Shown here piece after piece: positions 11,001 through 21,955 of a stretch of DNA of 64,000 bases (within the stretch, counting starts at the first letter, position 1; each line of letters starts with the position of its first letter). Position numbers and translations under genes: made by a program. Location of the stretch: positions 167,669,400 through 167,733,399 of the forward strand of contig CM041083.1 of NCBI GenBank assembly GCA_023079485.1, given 5' to 3'. Below the pieces are notes generated by a model. That model was given only the letters and a program-made list of their open reading frames with translations, did not search any database and was not told the DNA's origin. The stretch is from Archilochus colubris. Taxonomy: Eukaryota; Chordata; Aves; Apodiformes; Trochilidae.

Positions 11001-13698
11001 TTTCTCTATGTTAATCACCTCCTCAAAATACGAGAAAAAAATCCTTTTTTTTTTTCTTCAGTTCAGAGATGAAGTAAAAAGAAAACGCTAAACCACAGAA
11101 TGGTCATATTCCAGATTTTCCACACAGTACTGAAATGTATAGTAGAGAAAATATTTTGCTAAAGTGAAGCAAGTATTTATGAGCCTAAACATAATTTCAG
11201 GAGTAGACATCCTAAAGCTGAAGAATGTGCAGGGATTTTTTTTTTTAAATTTATTTTAGGAAAGAGTACAAAATACTAAATTTGGGATAAAACCTGCTGG
11301 ACCATCTGATATCTGCTGCAATGTACTATGAGTTTATAACAGAAGGAAGGAAAAATGTAAAATAACCTTTTAGGTCACATAGTCCACACTTTGTCATTGT
11401 AGCGTTGCAGTTTCACAGGTCTGTTTGGTTTGGGTTATTTTTCTGTCAGTTTTTCTAACTCCAAAATCCATTGTGTTGATTTAACATTGCTTGTTTTATG
11501 TATAAAAATATACAGTATATGTACAAACACATTTAAACAAACATATAGGAGGTTTCAGTATGATGAATTCACAATAGTGTATTTGGCAGTTATCTTCTCC
11601 TACATTCAGGCTGTTCTATATAATGGGCTTAAATCTCTGAACAGTACAGTAATTTCAGCCTTCACTACTGAAATTTAAAATCCCTGTTTTAGTTTCTCTT
11701 TTGAATGTCTATGAATTCTCCCCCTTATCGCATGAAAATTCAGTCTCTCAGTATCTTTCCATGACTTGTCTATCCTCTGTCCTAGCACACACAGAAATAC
11801 ATATCTAATAAAGTATTCAGTTGAATGAGAATCTTCAAAGCTCTGATGATACAAAAATTCTCCGTTATTAATCCTAATATTTGGGAGTTAATTTAGTCCC
11901 ACCTCAACCTAATTTTCATCTGCAGAAAGGGTTTATAGACTGCAGTGACTAGGGAAGGAGGATTGGGTGGCCACGTAGACCTCTGGGAGGAAGGTGAAGA
12001 AATAGAGTGAGCTCTATGAGTTGATCCTCTCAGCTTTGAGGATCCAGAGAAGTGGATTTGAGTACTGTCTTGTGATTTTCTTTCAAGGTTAGTAGGGTTC
12101 CTGACTACAAAATAGCATCAAGACATTGTTCCCCTCACATGTATTACCAGATTTCCTCTAGATATCATATGCAAAATGAACATTTCGAAGTTCTGCTCAA
12201 AATGGGGTTTTTTGGTTCAGATACAAAACACTGAAATGAGCAGATACTGTGATCACGAATATCCGATCATCCTGAATGACAGCTCATGAGTAAACAAGGT
12301 AAGGTAAACAAGTACTCTCAAACATCATCCATTTGCATTTCTGTCAATATACTGAAAAAATCAAGTCACGCTGAAGACTTATAAGAAAAGAACCCCATCA
12401 TGTTCATTGCTCATTTAAATTCTCTCAGTCAGAGTCAATACAATAAGCAAATGTATACCATGATTAGTAGAAGCTGCACATTCTGAATTGTGATTAGATT
12501 AGATCAACAACAATTTATGAATTCCAAAGAAAAAGCATCTATTATACATCTATGTCACCAAACTAATGGGCAAACAGGGACCACGTATCAAGATAACAAA
12601 AGTAAACATTTTTAGTTGTTTAATTAAAAACACAAACAAACCAAAAACCCTCACTAATTAAATATCTTTATGACAGAACTACTCCATAGATTCAAAATTT
12701 TGATTCTGACAATATGTAACTGCAATATTTTTACTACTGATAATACCTACCTATTAAAATATAACTATGCCCTAGCCGGGTCTTAGAATCTTTAGTCTTT
12801 TGAAAAGAGTATATACAATTACTTCCAAAAATAAATGACTCTAAATAGTACTCAACAGATCCACAAAACGCTGTGCACAGCTATAGCTACAGGTAAGGAA
12901 ATGCAGTTTGTATTAATTTACTTTATTGGAAATATAAGCATCCAGGCAAAGTTAGATCTCCTTGAAATTTTCCCCATTGGATTACTTAGTATTAAGAAGT
13001 ATTTTGTTTGCTTTTCCTAATTAAAATAAATAGGGACAATTCTTGTCCCCATTTAAAATATAGATGCAAAATGTTGAGCAAATTTCATTCATACTTTAAT
13101 TCCACAGACTGAGAATTAAATTTTAAAAAACACGCATATTTATATTTATATGTGTTTGCTTGTACATAGATATATATGTGTCAATATTGTTAAACTGAAA
13201 ACAGAATAAATGGGTAGCTGAAAATTCAAGTATTCAGTTGTTACTTCCTTTCTGGAGGTAGTCACCTTGAAAAGGGTTTTTACAATACCAGGCTAACCAG
13301 GTTCTTCTGCGTTAAACATCTGCTTACATTAGTTAAGCTCATCAACAGAAGTTTGGTTCAATTAATGTATGCAGCTTTAATGAAACATACAAAACAGTAG
13401 TAGCAGCCATAATTATGATATAATCACATTTCAATCACATAATTAAAGTAAGCTACATAAAAGCTTTGCCTTTAAAACAATTCAAAACAACAGCGTACCT
13501 TTTTAACATCTTATATCTACTTCTTTATAACTTTTTCTTCCAAATACATGGAGAGAATATGTTATAAATGTAATTGGAAAGACCAACAACAACTAAACTG
13601 ACACAGCTTACTTGACACCCATGCATGTATTTTCTGTGCATTTAATTTTTACTGAGCAAAGAGATACTCAAGTGCAGATAGACTACTTATAGCTGTGG

Positions 13699-13784
13699 CC
13701 TTGTCAAATTTCATTAGGAAAGCAAGTTCAGGTCTGGTCAACACTTGGGTAGCAGGCCTCCAAGGAGACATCAGGTGCTTCAGG
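13699..13784 (+). mobile_element. 5S rRNA-derived SINE head (AmnSINE1/SINE3-like)
   Basis: From 13720 (AAGCAAGTTCAGGTCTGGTC) to 13784 (AGGTGCTTCAGG) the sequence aligns almost without gaps to the 3' half of vertebrate 5S rRNA, including the internal-promoter region: AAGCAGGGTCGGGCCTGGTT, ACTTGGATGGGAGACC and GGGTGCTGTAGG. I count about 17 differences in 64 positions. Weaker similarity extends upstream to about 13699, where CTTGTCAAATTTC lies opposite the CTCGTCTGATCTC box. SINE3-class elements, including AmnSINE1 of amniotes, start with a 5S-derived head. The following bases to about 13920 may be the SINE body but I cannot assign them. A plain 5S pseudogene is the alternative. Confidence 0.6.
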
Positions 13785-15215
13785 AATCAATATTACAGAC
13801 ACCATAAATAGCATCTTCTAAGCTGATCTCTCAACAGTGTTAAGTGACATGGTGATTTGTATGTGCTGCCATTGGAAGATATCATGATGTATCTGTCATT
13901 GATTCATGCCAAACAAGGTATCCCGTGTTAGTAGAGAAAGAAAAAAAATGAAATTCAAGGGGTCACAATGCCTCTGAGGAAACCTGTTTGTATATCCCTA
14001 GTGTTTGAGCAATTTCAACTGTTGTCCTTGCTGCCTAGTTACTTGTTCATCTTCCCATGTCATCTGCTTTCCTGTAGGAGGAAAAAAAAAATTTAAAAAT
14101 GGTGCTTTATTTCAAACACAGGAAAAGTGTTTGGTTTGGTTTTGTTGTCCTCTTCCCTCCTTTTACAAGGAAAGGAATTTTTAAATGGGCCAGTTGTTTT
14201 GTGGGTATCCTTCTCATGTGCATGCATACTGTTTGCAACCTTTCTCATAGCTAGATGTAGTTAGAAAAGACCTGACAAAGTTTTTCTTCTTCAGAATACA
14301 ATGATTTGTTAAAAACAAGACATATCAATATTACCGATATTCTGTTAAGAAGGATCTTTGCACTCAGGGCTGTCTGCTTATTGCTGAGTCATACTTTTAC
14401 TCCATAGGTCTGCTTTGGAATGATCTTACCTGCTAATCAATTGTCATTTAGTTCACCTGCTTCTTTTTTTGCTGGTCTTTCTTTTATTTATTTTTTCCCC
14501 AGCTGATTGCTAAGAGACATGTACTCTATCTTTGAAAAGAATTTAATTTTATTCAAACAAGAAAACATGATAAATATATGGATTTTTTTATGGCTTTGTT
14601 CTTTTATTTGAATTAAAGCTGTGAGCCGAGGCAGGAAGAAAAAATCAGCTTTTTGAAAGCCAAAATATCATCAAGTCTTTATACGGTAAAGCATTTAAGT
14701 AAGAAAACAGTTGCAACAAACTAAAATACAAAAGTAATTTCAGAAAAAAAAGGAGTCTCACAGAACTGTTTAAACCTTTTACTCAAGCATTCAAGTCATA
14801 AGAATTTTTGATCAAAAATTCAAGAAAACTTCTAACATGGCTGAATCACTGGGATGGGACTCATGGGTTCCCATTCCTACACACTCCTTTTTCCATCTTA
14901 GCCTATTTATCTGCAAAATTTCACTCATAAAATCTCTAGAAGTTGAAGTTCCTTCAAGGTATGAGATTTGTGTGTATATAGCTTATAAACCAGAAGCACT
15001 TGCAAACCATTTTAAGGTAAGTATGCTGAAGCTGAATTTAAGGGTGGGACAGTCAAATAATTGGTATATTGAAGATGCTTATAGCTTTGGATTTACTTTG
15101 GGTTGGGTTTGGTTTGCATTGGTTTTTTGTGTTTGTCTTGGGTTGTTTGGTTTTTTGGTCATTGCATTTTTTGTTTGCTTGTTTGTTTTTAAAATTGTAA
15201 TCGTTTAATTATTCT
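13785..15215. other. AT-rich unassigned DNA
   Basis: The first 130 bases may continue the SINE. A TGCTGAGTCA word at 14382-14391 matches a MAF/NF-E2 half-site plus AP-1 core, which is weak evidence alone. T/G-rich low complexity lies at 15100-15195. The 123-codon frame at 14837-15208 runs into that low-complexity stretch and is not credible as a gene. Confidence 0.5.
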
Positions 15216-16229
15216 TGTGCTGGGTTTTCATGGCAATGTTTTGGCAATTGAAGTGCTACAGAGGTGTCCCTCATGGCCAGTAGAGCCAACATCAGCCTTT
15301 CCAGGACAGACCTAGACCATCAGTGATGGTGGTAGTGCCACTGTGAGCACAAATTAAAGAAAGTGAAAAAAATTCCACAGAACCACAGCTAGAGAGAGGA
15401 CTAAGAAAGAAACAGCTCTGCAGACTACAAGGCCACTGAAGAAGGAGGTGTGTGATCTAGGTGATGGAATGGAGATTCCCCTCCAGCCCCTGGTGAAGAC
15501 TATAGTGAAGCAGGCTGTCTCTCTGCACTTTGTGGAGGACGATTGTGGAGCAGATATCCAATTGCAGCCCATGGAGGACCACGCCAGAACAGGCATATGC
15601 ACTCAAACGAATCTGAGACCCTATGTAGACTCCACACTGAAACAGACATCTGGCCAGGACCTATGAGAGGACATCACTTTGAAGCAGGTTTTCTGGCAGG
15701 ACTTGTGACCCTGGAGGAGTCCCACACTGGAGCAGTCTGCTACTGCAGGGCTCCATATTGTGAAAAGGATCCACACTAGAGAAGTTTGTGATGGACGTTC
15801 TTCCAGGAGAAAGACACTATGCTGGACCAGGGGAAGAGCTTGAGGAGTTCTCCCCCTCTGAGGAGAAAGGAGTGGCGAAGGCAACGTGTGATGATGCAAA
15901 CCCTATTGCCCATTCCACTGCATTTTTGGGGAGGAGGAGATAGAGAAATCAGGAGTGAAACTGAGCCAGGAGAGAAGGCATTGGTGCAGGAAAGGTGTTT
16001 TAACATTTTATTTCTCATTACCTGATTCTGATTTAATTGGTAATAAATGAATTTTCCCTGAGTGGAGTCTCTTTTTTGTATGACCATAACTGGTAAGTGA
16101 TCTGTCTCCATCCTTATCTCCACCCATGCGTTATTCTATATATTTTTCTCTTCCTTGTCCAGCTGAGGGGAAAAGTGACAGTGTGGCTTTGGTAAGCACC
16201 TGGCATCCAGCTGGGGTCATGTGAATACA
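15216..16229 (+). mobile_element. Solo ERV-type LTR, plus strand
   Basis: About 1 kb avian LTR beginning TGTGCTGGGTTTTCATGGCA at 15216 and ending near 16229 after GGCACCTGGCATCCAGC-like sequence (here AGCACCTGGCATCCAGCTGG). Internally it has a GTGAAGAAGGAGG-like block and a run of imperfect modules containing CCACACTGGAGCAG. Next come a GAGGAGAAAGGAGTGGCGAAGGCAACGTGTGATG block (15859-15892), an AATAAA signal at 16042-16047 and a GGTAAGTGATCT block. The same family occurs at 31361-32271 and as a 3' fragment at 19605-19761. No clear target duplication was found at the ends, and no internal retroviral genes adjoin. Confidence 0.8.
16042..16047 (+). promoter_or_regulatory. LTR polyadenylation signal AATAAA
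   Basis: Canonical AATAAA inside the 15216-16229 LTR, in the family's conserved position (GGTAATAAAT), about 180 bases before the 3' end. It would mark the R/U5 region of the LTR. Activity is not implied. Confidence 0.6.
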
Positions 16230-16785
16230 ATAGTCTTCATTACTCTCTATAATTTTTTTTTATTATTATTTTTTTAAATCTGTCTACATGCAGGTCTTTA
16301 CTCCTGAATCCTTCATTCCCATGACCAAAACTTGAAAAAAATTCTGATAAAAAGCTCTGCTTAGAGACCATTTTCTCAGTGACATCGAAAAACTGTAATG
16401 ACATACTCATTTTGAATGGATCATTTAAAGAACACTGTGGAACATTAAAGAAGCATGAAGTAGTGAGCTAACAATGATTGCTGAATTTTCCCCAGCAGCT
16501 TCCTACTATTGTAGTTCCATTTTACCTTGTTATCTATTCATAACTGCGTTATCAAAAATATTAAACTAAAGTGAAGAGTAAAATGGGTATCTGTTCACAT
16601 AAAGAAACATTTATATCTAACTGGAAGTGACCCCTGTGATTATGGCATCTTTGATTCATGGTTCCTACTTACATGTGAAAATTTTGAATTATTCTCATAT
16701 CAAATCTGGCATTTAAATGATTAATAAAATATTTTTAAACTCATAGTTTCTTTGGATTAAAAAGGGCTGCATTAGCAACAGTAAT
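16230..16785. other. Unassigned spacer
   Basis: AT-rich, with a T-rich patch at 16251-16276. Nothing recognised. Confidence 0.5.
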
Positions 16786-17754
16786 CAGGGATCAGTGTTG
16801 GACCCAGTTCTGTTCAATATCTTCATTGATGATTTAGATGAAGGGATTGAGTCCACAATCAGCAAATTCGCAGATGACACTAAGCTGGGGGGGAGTGTTG
16901 ATCAACTGGAAGGCAGGAGGGGTCTGCAAAGGGACCTGGACAGACTGGAGAGTTGGGCTGATTCCAATGGGATGAGGTTCAACAAGGCCAAGTGCCGGGT
17001 CCTTCACTTTGGCCACAACAACCCCATGCAGTGCCACAGGCTGGGCACAGAGTGGCTGAGAGCAGCCAGGCAGAAAGGGACCTGGGAGTCTGGATTGACA
17101 GGAAGCTGAACATGAGCCAGCAGTGTGCCCAGGTGGCCAAGAAGGCCAATGGCATCCTGGCCTGCATCCGGAACAGCATCGCCAGCAAGTCCAAGGAAGT
17201 GATTCTGCCCCTGTACTCAGCGCTGGTGAGGCCACACCTCGAGTACTGTGTCCAGTTCTGGGCCCCTCAGTTTAGGAAGGATATAGAGGTCCTGCAGGGG
17301 GTCCAAAGGAGGGCAACCAGGCTGGTGAAGGGACTCGAGCACAGACCCTATGTGGAGAGGCTGAGGGAGCTGGGGCTGTTCAGCCTGGAGAAGAGGTGGC
17401 TCAGGGGAGACCTCATCACTCTCTACAACTCCCTGAAAGGAGGGTGTAGCCAGGTGGGGGTTGGTCTCTTTTGCCAGATGACTTTCAACAAGACAAGAGG
17501 GCATGGTCTTAAGTTGTGCCAGGGGAAGTCTAGGTTAGATATTAGAAAGAATTTCTTTACGGAGAGAGTGATCAGACATTGGAATGGGCTGCCCGCTGAA
17601 GTAGTGGATTCTCCATCCCTGGAGATATTTAAAAAGAGACTGGATGTGGCACTCAGTGCCATAGTTTAGCAACCGCAACAGTGGTTCAAGGGTTGGACTC
17701 GATGATCTCTGAGGTCCCTTCCAACCCAGCCAATTCTATGACTCTATGATTCTA
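16786..17754 (+). mobile_element. CR1 LINE, C-terminal half of ORF2 plus 3' UTR
   Basis: 5'-truncated CR1 of about 970 bp. The first frame (16795-17109) encodes [18 protein letters not shown] and [15 protein letters not shown], with the reverse-transcriptase catalytic motif FADD at 16867-16878. It then reads [30 protein letters not shown] single-base loss near 17057, by comparison with the copy at 61.3 kb, moves the rest into another frame (to 17669): [40 protein letters not shown], a thumb-like region with [14 protein letters not shown], and the C-terminal [20 protein letters not shown]. The 3' UTR ends in ATTCTATG repeats. The element cannot retrotranspose: it is truncated and lacks the endonuclease. 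It is one of the best-preserved CR1s in the window. Confidence 0.95.
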
Positions 17755-19104
17755 ATGGTAGCTCTCAAGGACCAAGAATTTGTCTTCAATTTTCAGATGG
17801 AAAACTAAGTCAGCCAAGTTTTAACTGTTTTTTCCAAGGTTTTGTATACCAGCCATCTTTGAGGTGTCTTGATACCTTAAGTGAGGTCTACTAGATACGC
17901 TTGTTCTCTTAGTGCTAGCAGATTATGGAAAAAAAATTAGATGCCTTACTGTAATATATTTAACAAGAGACTTTCAGAGAAATTTTTGTATTTTTTTACA
18001 AGATTACATCAGATGTGATGCACAATTTTCACTAACATCACCTTTTCCAAACATCTTTTTGGGTTCCTTATAAATATTTTCTATATGAAGGCAAAAATAT
18101 AATTTTATAATTCAAACTGGTCAGTTTGTGTGTGCAGACATATTCCTACAGGACCTGATTTGAAGACTGTTATCTTCAGCAGTTATTACTAGAGACCAAC
18201 CAAGCAAATATTCGTATGTGTACACTGGATGTTGCTGAGTGTCCAATAAAATAAGCATTTGACATATGGTGTCTAAATAATCCATTGATAATCCAAACTA
18301 TTTTGTGAAGCATTCATTTTAAATGAGGAACCAATGTCATAACACGAGGGAAATACTGAATAGTTCCAGTTTCAGAGTGAAAATAAAGCAATTACCTAAT
18401 GAAAGTAGTGTTCTAAGTTTTTTCTCTTTAGTTTTATAGTTTTATCATAAAGTAGACAGTTCTAACAATATGTTTTAAGTTTTCAAATGTAATGATATAA
18501 AAATGTAAGATTCGTCGCCTATTTCAAGATACTGTATAATGGGAAAAGTCTGAAGTCCTGAAATTTTTCCACTAGTGATCAGTGAGTTGGTCCACACTGT
18601 TTCTGGAAGACAACCTGCAGTATGGTCAAAAATATCAATATAAAAAGAAGAAAAAAAGGAATGAAAATACAAAGAGAAAAAAATGTTCTCACTATAAAAT
18701 GTTTAATTAGACAAAATTTATTTTTCTGCATAAATTGTGCAAAGACATATAAGTCAGGTTTAATACTGATTTATGTTCTGGGAAATTTATGAACTCATAC
18801 TCCTATATTAGATCTTCGGAATAACTATTCTAAAATAAACTTTTTTCCAGTCTTGCAAAATGTTAATTTGATGCTTTTACTCACAACTTGTCAGCTATTT
18901 TGTTTTCATTCAATCCAGATTTGAATTGTTTTTCTAAACGTAAGTAAGCGGTATTATTTGGTGCTCCCAAGAGTATATCTCATGTTTTCCTCTGCAACTT
19001 GAAAAGGGCACAGCAGTGACAAAGATCTGATACCCCAGGGTAGCTCATACAGTACTGGAGTGCATTTGGACTCTAGCACTAAATGTCTTTCACAGTTGTT
19101 CTTT
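17755..19104. other. AT-rich unassigned DNA
   Basis: No gene, RNA or repeat recognised. Confidence 0.5.
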
Positions 19105-19525
19105 CCAGTTGGCCTGGAATGCTTCCATGGAGAGGCCATCCACGACTCCTCTAGGCAACTTGTGATAGTGTGTCACAACCCTCATGGTGAAGACTTTCTG
19201 CCTAATGTATAATCTAAATAGAACCTCATTCAGTTTTAAATTGTTATTCCTTGTCCTGCCACAGCACTACATGACAAAGAGTCCCTTCCCATCTCTCCCG
19301 CAGGACCCCTTTAAGTAGTGGAAGGCTGATTCTTTGTTGTGGCTTTTGTTTTTGTTTTTGCTTGTGGCACTTGACACAGTACTCCAGGTGGGGTCTCAAG
19401 AGAGAGGACCAAAGGTACAGAATCACCTTCCTTGACCTGCTTGCCATGATTCTTCTGATGCAGCCCAGAATGTGAATAGATTTCTAGGCTGTAGGTGCAC
19501 ATTTCTGGCCCCCATCAGTTCTTCA
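19105..19525 (-). mobile_element. CR1 LINE 3' region fragment
   Basis: Minus-strand CR1. It contains GGCCATCCACGACTCC and GGCAACTTGTG near 19134-19165, a GACCCCTTTAAGTAGTGGAAGGCTG block, then ACAGTACTCCAGGTGGGGTCTC (LRPHLEYC reversed, 19375-19396) and CTTGACCTGCTTGCCATGATTC. Minus-strand frames show [11 protein letters not shown] and SRSRKVILYLWSSL, forms of the CR1 [11 protein letters not shown] segment. A T/G-rich insertion of about 40 bases interrupts it near 19335-19375. Both termini are missing, so it is an old copy. Confidence 0.85.
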
Positions 19526-19541
19526 GTTAACTCTGTTTTGC

Positions 19542-19598
19542 CTGCTGTTTGAGGCATCTTGCTCTGTCCATTTTTAATACTTTAGATGTAGTGTTCAT
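19542..19598 (+). repeat. 57-bp direct repeat, copy 1
   Basis: Matches 20231-20287 without gaps. 49 of 57 positions are identical by eye, sharing CTGCTGTT and TGTCCATTTTTAATACTT. Family unknown. It lies between a CR1 fragment and an LTR 3' fragment. Confidence 0.75.
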
Positions 19599-19604
19599 AG
19601 TGTC

Positions 19605-19761
19605 AAGTGTGTGGTGAGTGATCTCTCTCTCTCTTTATATTGGTCCGCAAGATTTTTCATTTTATATTCCCCCCTGTTCTGTGTAGGAGGGGCAATGAGA
19701 GAAAAGCTGTAGGAATTTCTGCTAGGAATCCGGCATCCAGCTAAGGTCAACCTACTGCACA
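19605..19761 (+). mobile_element. 3' fragment of the 15.2-kb LTR family
   Basis: GGTGAGTGATCTCTCTC near 19612, TTATATTCCCCCCTGTTCTG, AGGAGGGGCAATGAGAG and finally GGCATCCAGCTAAGGTCAACC and TGCACA at 19761. The same succession closes the LTR copies at 15216-16229 and 31361-32271. The 5' 80% of the LTR is absent. Confidence 0.7.
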
Positions 19762-19903
19762 GATTAGGAATATGATCAGGGAATCCATGAACCTCCACCC
19801 AGGAGGCGCTCAGTGCCCTGAGGTCTCTACTCTACTATGCACATAGCTCTTCAGATAATTATTGTATTTAGACAGCTAAAGTTTATAGAGATCCTGTTTT
19901 GGA

Positions 19904-19942
19904 TTTTTGTTTGTTTGTTTGTTTGTTTGTTGTTTTTTTTTT
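19904..19942 (+). repeat. (GTTT)n microsatellite with T tail
   Basis: About five GTTT units followed by GTTG and a T-run. Confidence 0.9.
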
Positions 19943-20230
19943 ATTAGTAGTAATAATAAAGATAAGATACAGTCATATAATTCTGGTACTTTGCTGTACC
20001 AGTTCTTAAATGTTTTCTTCGGTGAGATGATATAGTTGTTTGACTCAGTCATTAGTAACTTCTATTATTATTTATCAAAACTTCAAGGCTTGAAGTAATT
20101 AAAAAACTTAAATACAAAATATTTTCTTCTTAACTGCAAGAAAACAGTTATTTCAGTGTAGCTAAAAGAGAATGTGACCCCACAAACACATTCATGACTT
20201 ACTGTCACATGGGATAACTTCCACTGCTAA

Positions 20231-20287
20231 CTGCTGTTGGAGGCAGCTCACTTTGTCCATTTTTAATACTTCAGATGTACTCTTCAT
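20231..20287 (+). repeat. 57-bp direct repeat, copy 2
   Basis: Ungapped partner of 19542-19598, 689 bases downstream. Confidence 0.75.
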
Positions 20288-20664
20288 TGCTCTTAAGTCC
20301 ACAAAAAAGGGGAAGATTATCTTCATAACATTGCTCTGCCATTAGCCTCTGTTGTGCAAGTACAGTTCTCCATGTGTTGTCCAAGAACAATCCCAGTCCT
20401 TTAAATCTGTACTTCTTATTAACAGGTATGATCATCTGCACTAAGGGTTCAAGCAATTTAAATGTAGAAAGCTTTCAGTGTTTGATGAAAAACAGTAACA
20501 TCATTATGCTAACTAAAGTGAAATTTGAAAAAAAAAATAAAAAAATATATATATATATAGATCAAGAAACCTGGACAATTTAAAGATGCAGGTAGGAAAA
20601 CTATCCCATGGCAAGCAGCTTTGGTTTTATGTAATTTTCAGTGGCCTGCAGAGAATAAGATTCC

Positions 20665-21732
20665 TGTCTTGGGTTAGTGCAGAGGCATTTTGGAAGCTGG
20701 GGGGCCACAAGGGTAACTCCTCTGAGAATCTGCTGGAAGCTTTCCCAGTTCCCATCCTGCCCCGATTTCTGCCCAAAGTACAAAAGGTATGGGAAGCTGG
20801 ATGTGTCTCTGTGAATAACAACAATGAAAACAAAATTGCAGAGATAAAAAAAAAAGACATGAAGAATAGAGGAAAGGAGGATGCAAGAAAAAGCAATGAC
20901 AGAGAAAATATACTGAAGTCAGTGAGGAAGGAGGGGGAATGGTGCCTGACCAGATATTTCCCTGCAGCCAATGGTGAGATGGCAGCTGTGCCCCTGAAAC
21001 CTGTGGAGGAGCACGGTAGAGCAGTCCCTGAAGAGAAGCACACTGGATCAGGCCCTGAAGGACCATGGTAGGGTAAATAGTATCTGACATCTGAAGTGTC
21101 ATAGGTGGGCAGATCTGAAGCTACAACCTGTGCACGATCACAGAGGGTCAGATGTGGATCTGCAGCCATGTAGGACCCCATGTCAGAGGAGGTGACTGTT
21201 CCCGCAGCAGCCGTGACTCTGTGTGCAGCCCGGGCTGGAGCAGTCTGTGCCTGAGGGACTGCACCTGTGGGAGGGACTCATGGCCGAGGGGTTCCTGAAG
21301 GACTCTCTGCCATGAGAGGGACCCCGTGCTGGAGGGGAGGAGGAATGTGAGGAGTCCTTCCCCTGAGGAGGAAGGAGCGGCAGAAATACCGTGTGGGGAA
21401 CTGACCCTAAACCCCCTCCCCCCCCCGCCCCTCCCGTGTGCCCTGAGGGGGAGGTGGCAGCGAAGGACTGGAGAGGAGGGAGGGGTGGGGGGAAAGTATT
21501 GATCTGCCCATGTTTTCTCTTTCTACTTGTAGATTAATTATTTTTTTTTTTTTCTTCTCAAATTGTATCTGTCAGGTTTTGCCCATTATAGTAACTGGGA
21601 AATGAAAACCTGAAAACCTACCTATCCTTGTCTAGATTAATGAGCCTTCGGGTGGATTTTCTCTACCCCACAATGGAGTGGGGGTGAGTGAACAGAGGCC
21701 TGGTTGATACCAGCTGGGCCTAAACCATGACA
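20665..21732 (+). mobile_element. Solo ERV-type LTR, GC-rich family
   Basis: Plus-strand LTR of about 1.07 kb starting TGTCTTGGGTTAG at 20665 and ending GGGCCTAAACCATGACA at 21732, so its ends show TGTC/GACA symmetry. The 5' part carries a GTAACTCCTCTGAGAATCTGCTGGAAGC block. The middle at 21190-21480 is strikingly GC-rich, with reiterated CTGGAGCAG and GAGGGACT modules and a C-run at 21413-21426. The last third has a T-tract and an AT-rich segment. It is the best copy of the family also found inverted at 5013-5845. No target duplication is evident (flanks ATTCC and GAGCC), and no retroviral genes adjoin. The 161-codon frame at 20586-21071 is not a recognised protein. Confidence 0.8.
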
Positions 21733-21794
21733 GAGCCAAACAGTGCAACAGTGCCATGGACATTCATTTTTCCAATTCCAGTCACAAACCAAAC

Positions 21795-21955
21795 AAACAC
21801 CCAGGGAAGTGGTTGAAGCACCATCCCTCAATGTTTTTTAAAATCATATAGATACGGTGCTCAGGGACAAGGTTTAGCAGTGGGCTGGTAGAGCTAAGTA
21901 GGTTGAAGACCTGGACTAGATGATGTTACAGGTCTATTCTAACCTCAGCTTTGAA
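21795..21955 (+). mobile_element. CR1 3' UTR fragment
   Basis: GGGAAGTGGTTGAAGCACCATCCCT, GATACGGTGCTCAGGGACAAGG, CTGGACTAGATGATGTTACAGG and TTCTAACCTCAG follow in CR1 3'-end order. The ATTCTATG tail has decayed. Older subfamily than the 16.8-kb copy. Confidence 0.8.

Larger units (their letters stand above)
8227..13690. other. AT-rich unassigned DNA with simple repeats
   Basis: No gene recognised over 5.4 kb. It holds the A-tracts at 8563-8604 and 9356-9408 and a T/G-rich stretch at 10890-11000, listed separately. The 141-codon minus-strand frame at 9354-9779 ends in poly-Phe from the A-tract and has no recognisable domain, so it is rejected as a gene. Confidence 0.55.
19762..20664. other. 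Unassigned spacer between LTR pieces
   Basis: It contains the (GTTT)n tract at 19904-19942, the second 57-bp repeat copy and an A-rich/(TA)n patch at 20528-20558. No internal retroviral coding sequence is visible, so the flanking LTR pieces, which belong to different families, do not bound one provirus. Confidence 0.5.

Noticed and set aside
14382..14391. TGCTGAGTCA as a MAF/NF-E2 enhancer site
   Set aside because: A single 10-base word is expected by chance at an appreciable rate in 64 kb, and there is no supporting context.
20586..21181. 161- and 184-codon overlapping frames
   Set aside because: They lie largely within an LTR on opposite strands, cross its 5' boundary and match no retroviral or host protein that I recognise.
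19605..21732. A provirus bounded by the LTR pieces at 19.6 and 20.7 kb
   Set aside because: The two pieces belong to different LTR families and there is no gag/pol/env-like sequence between them.
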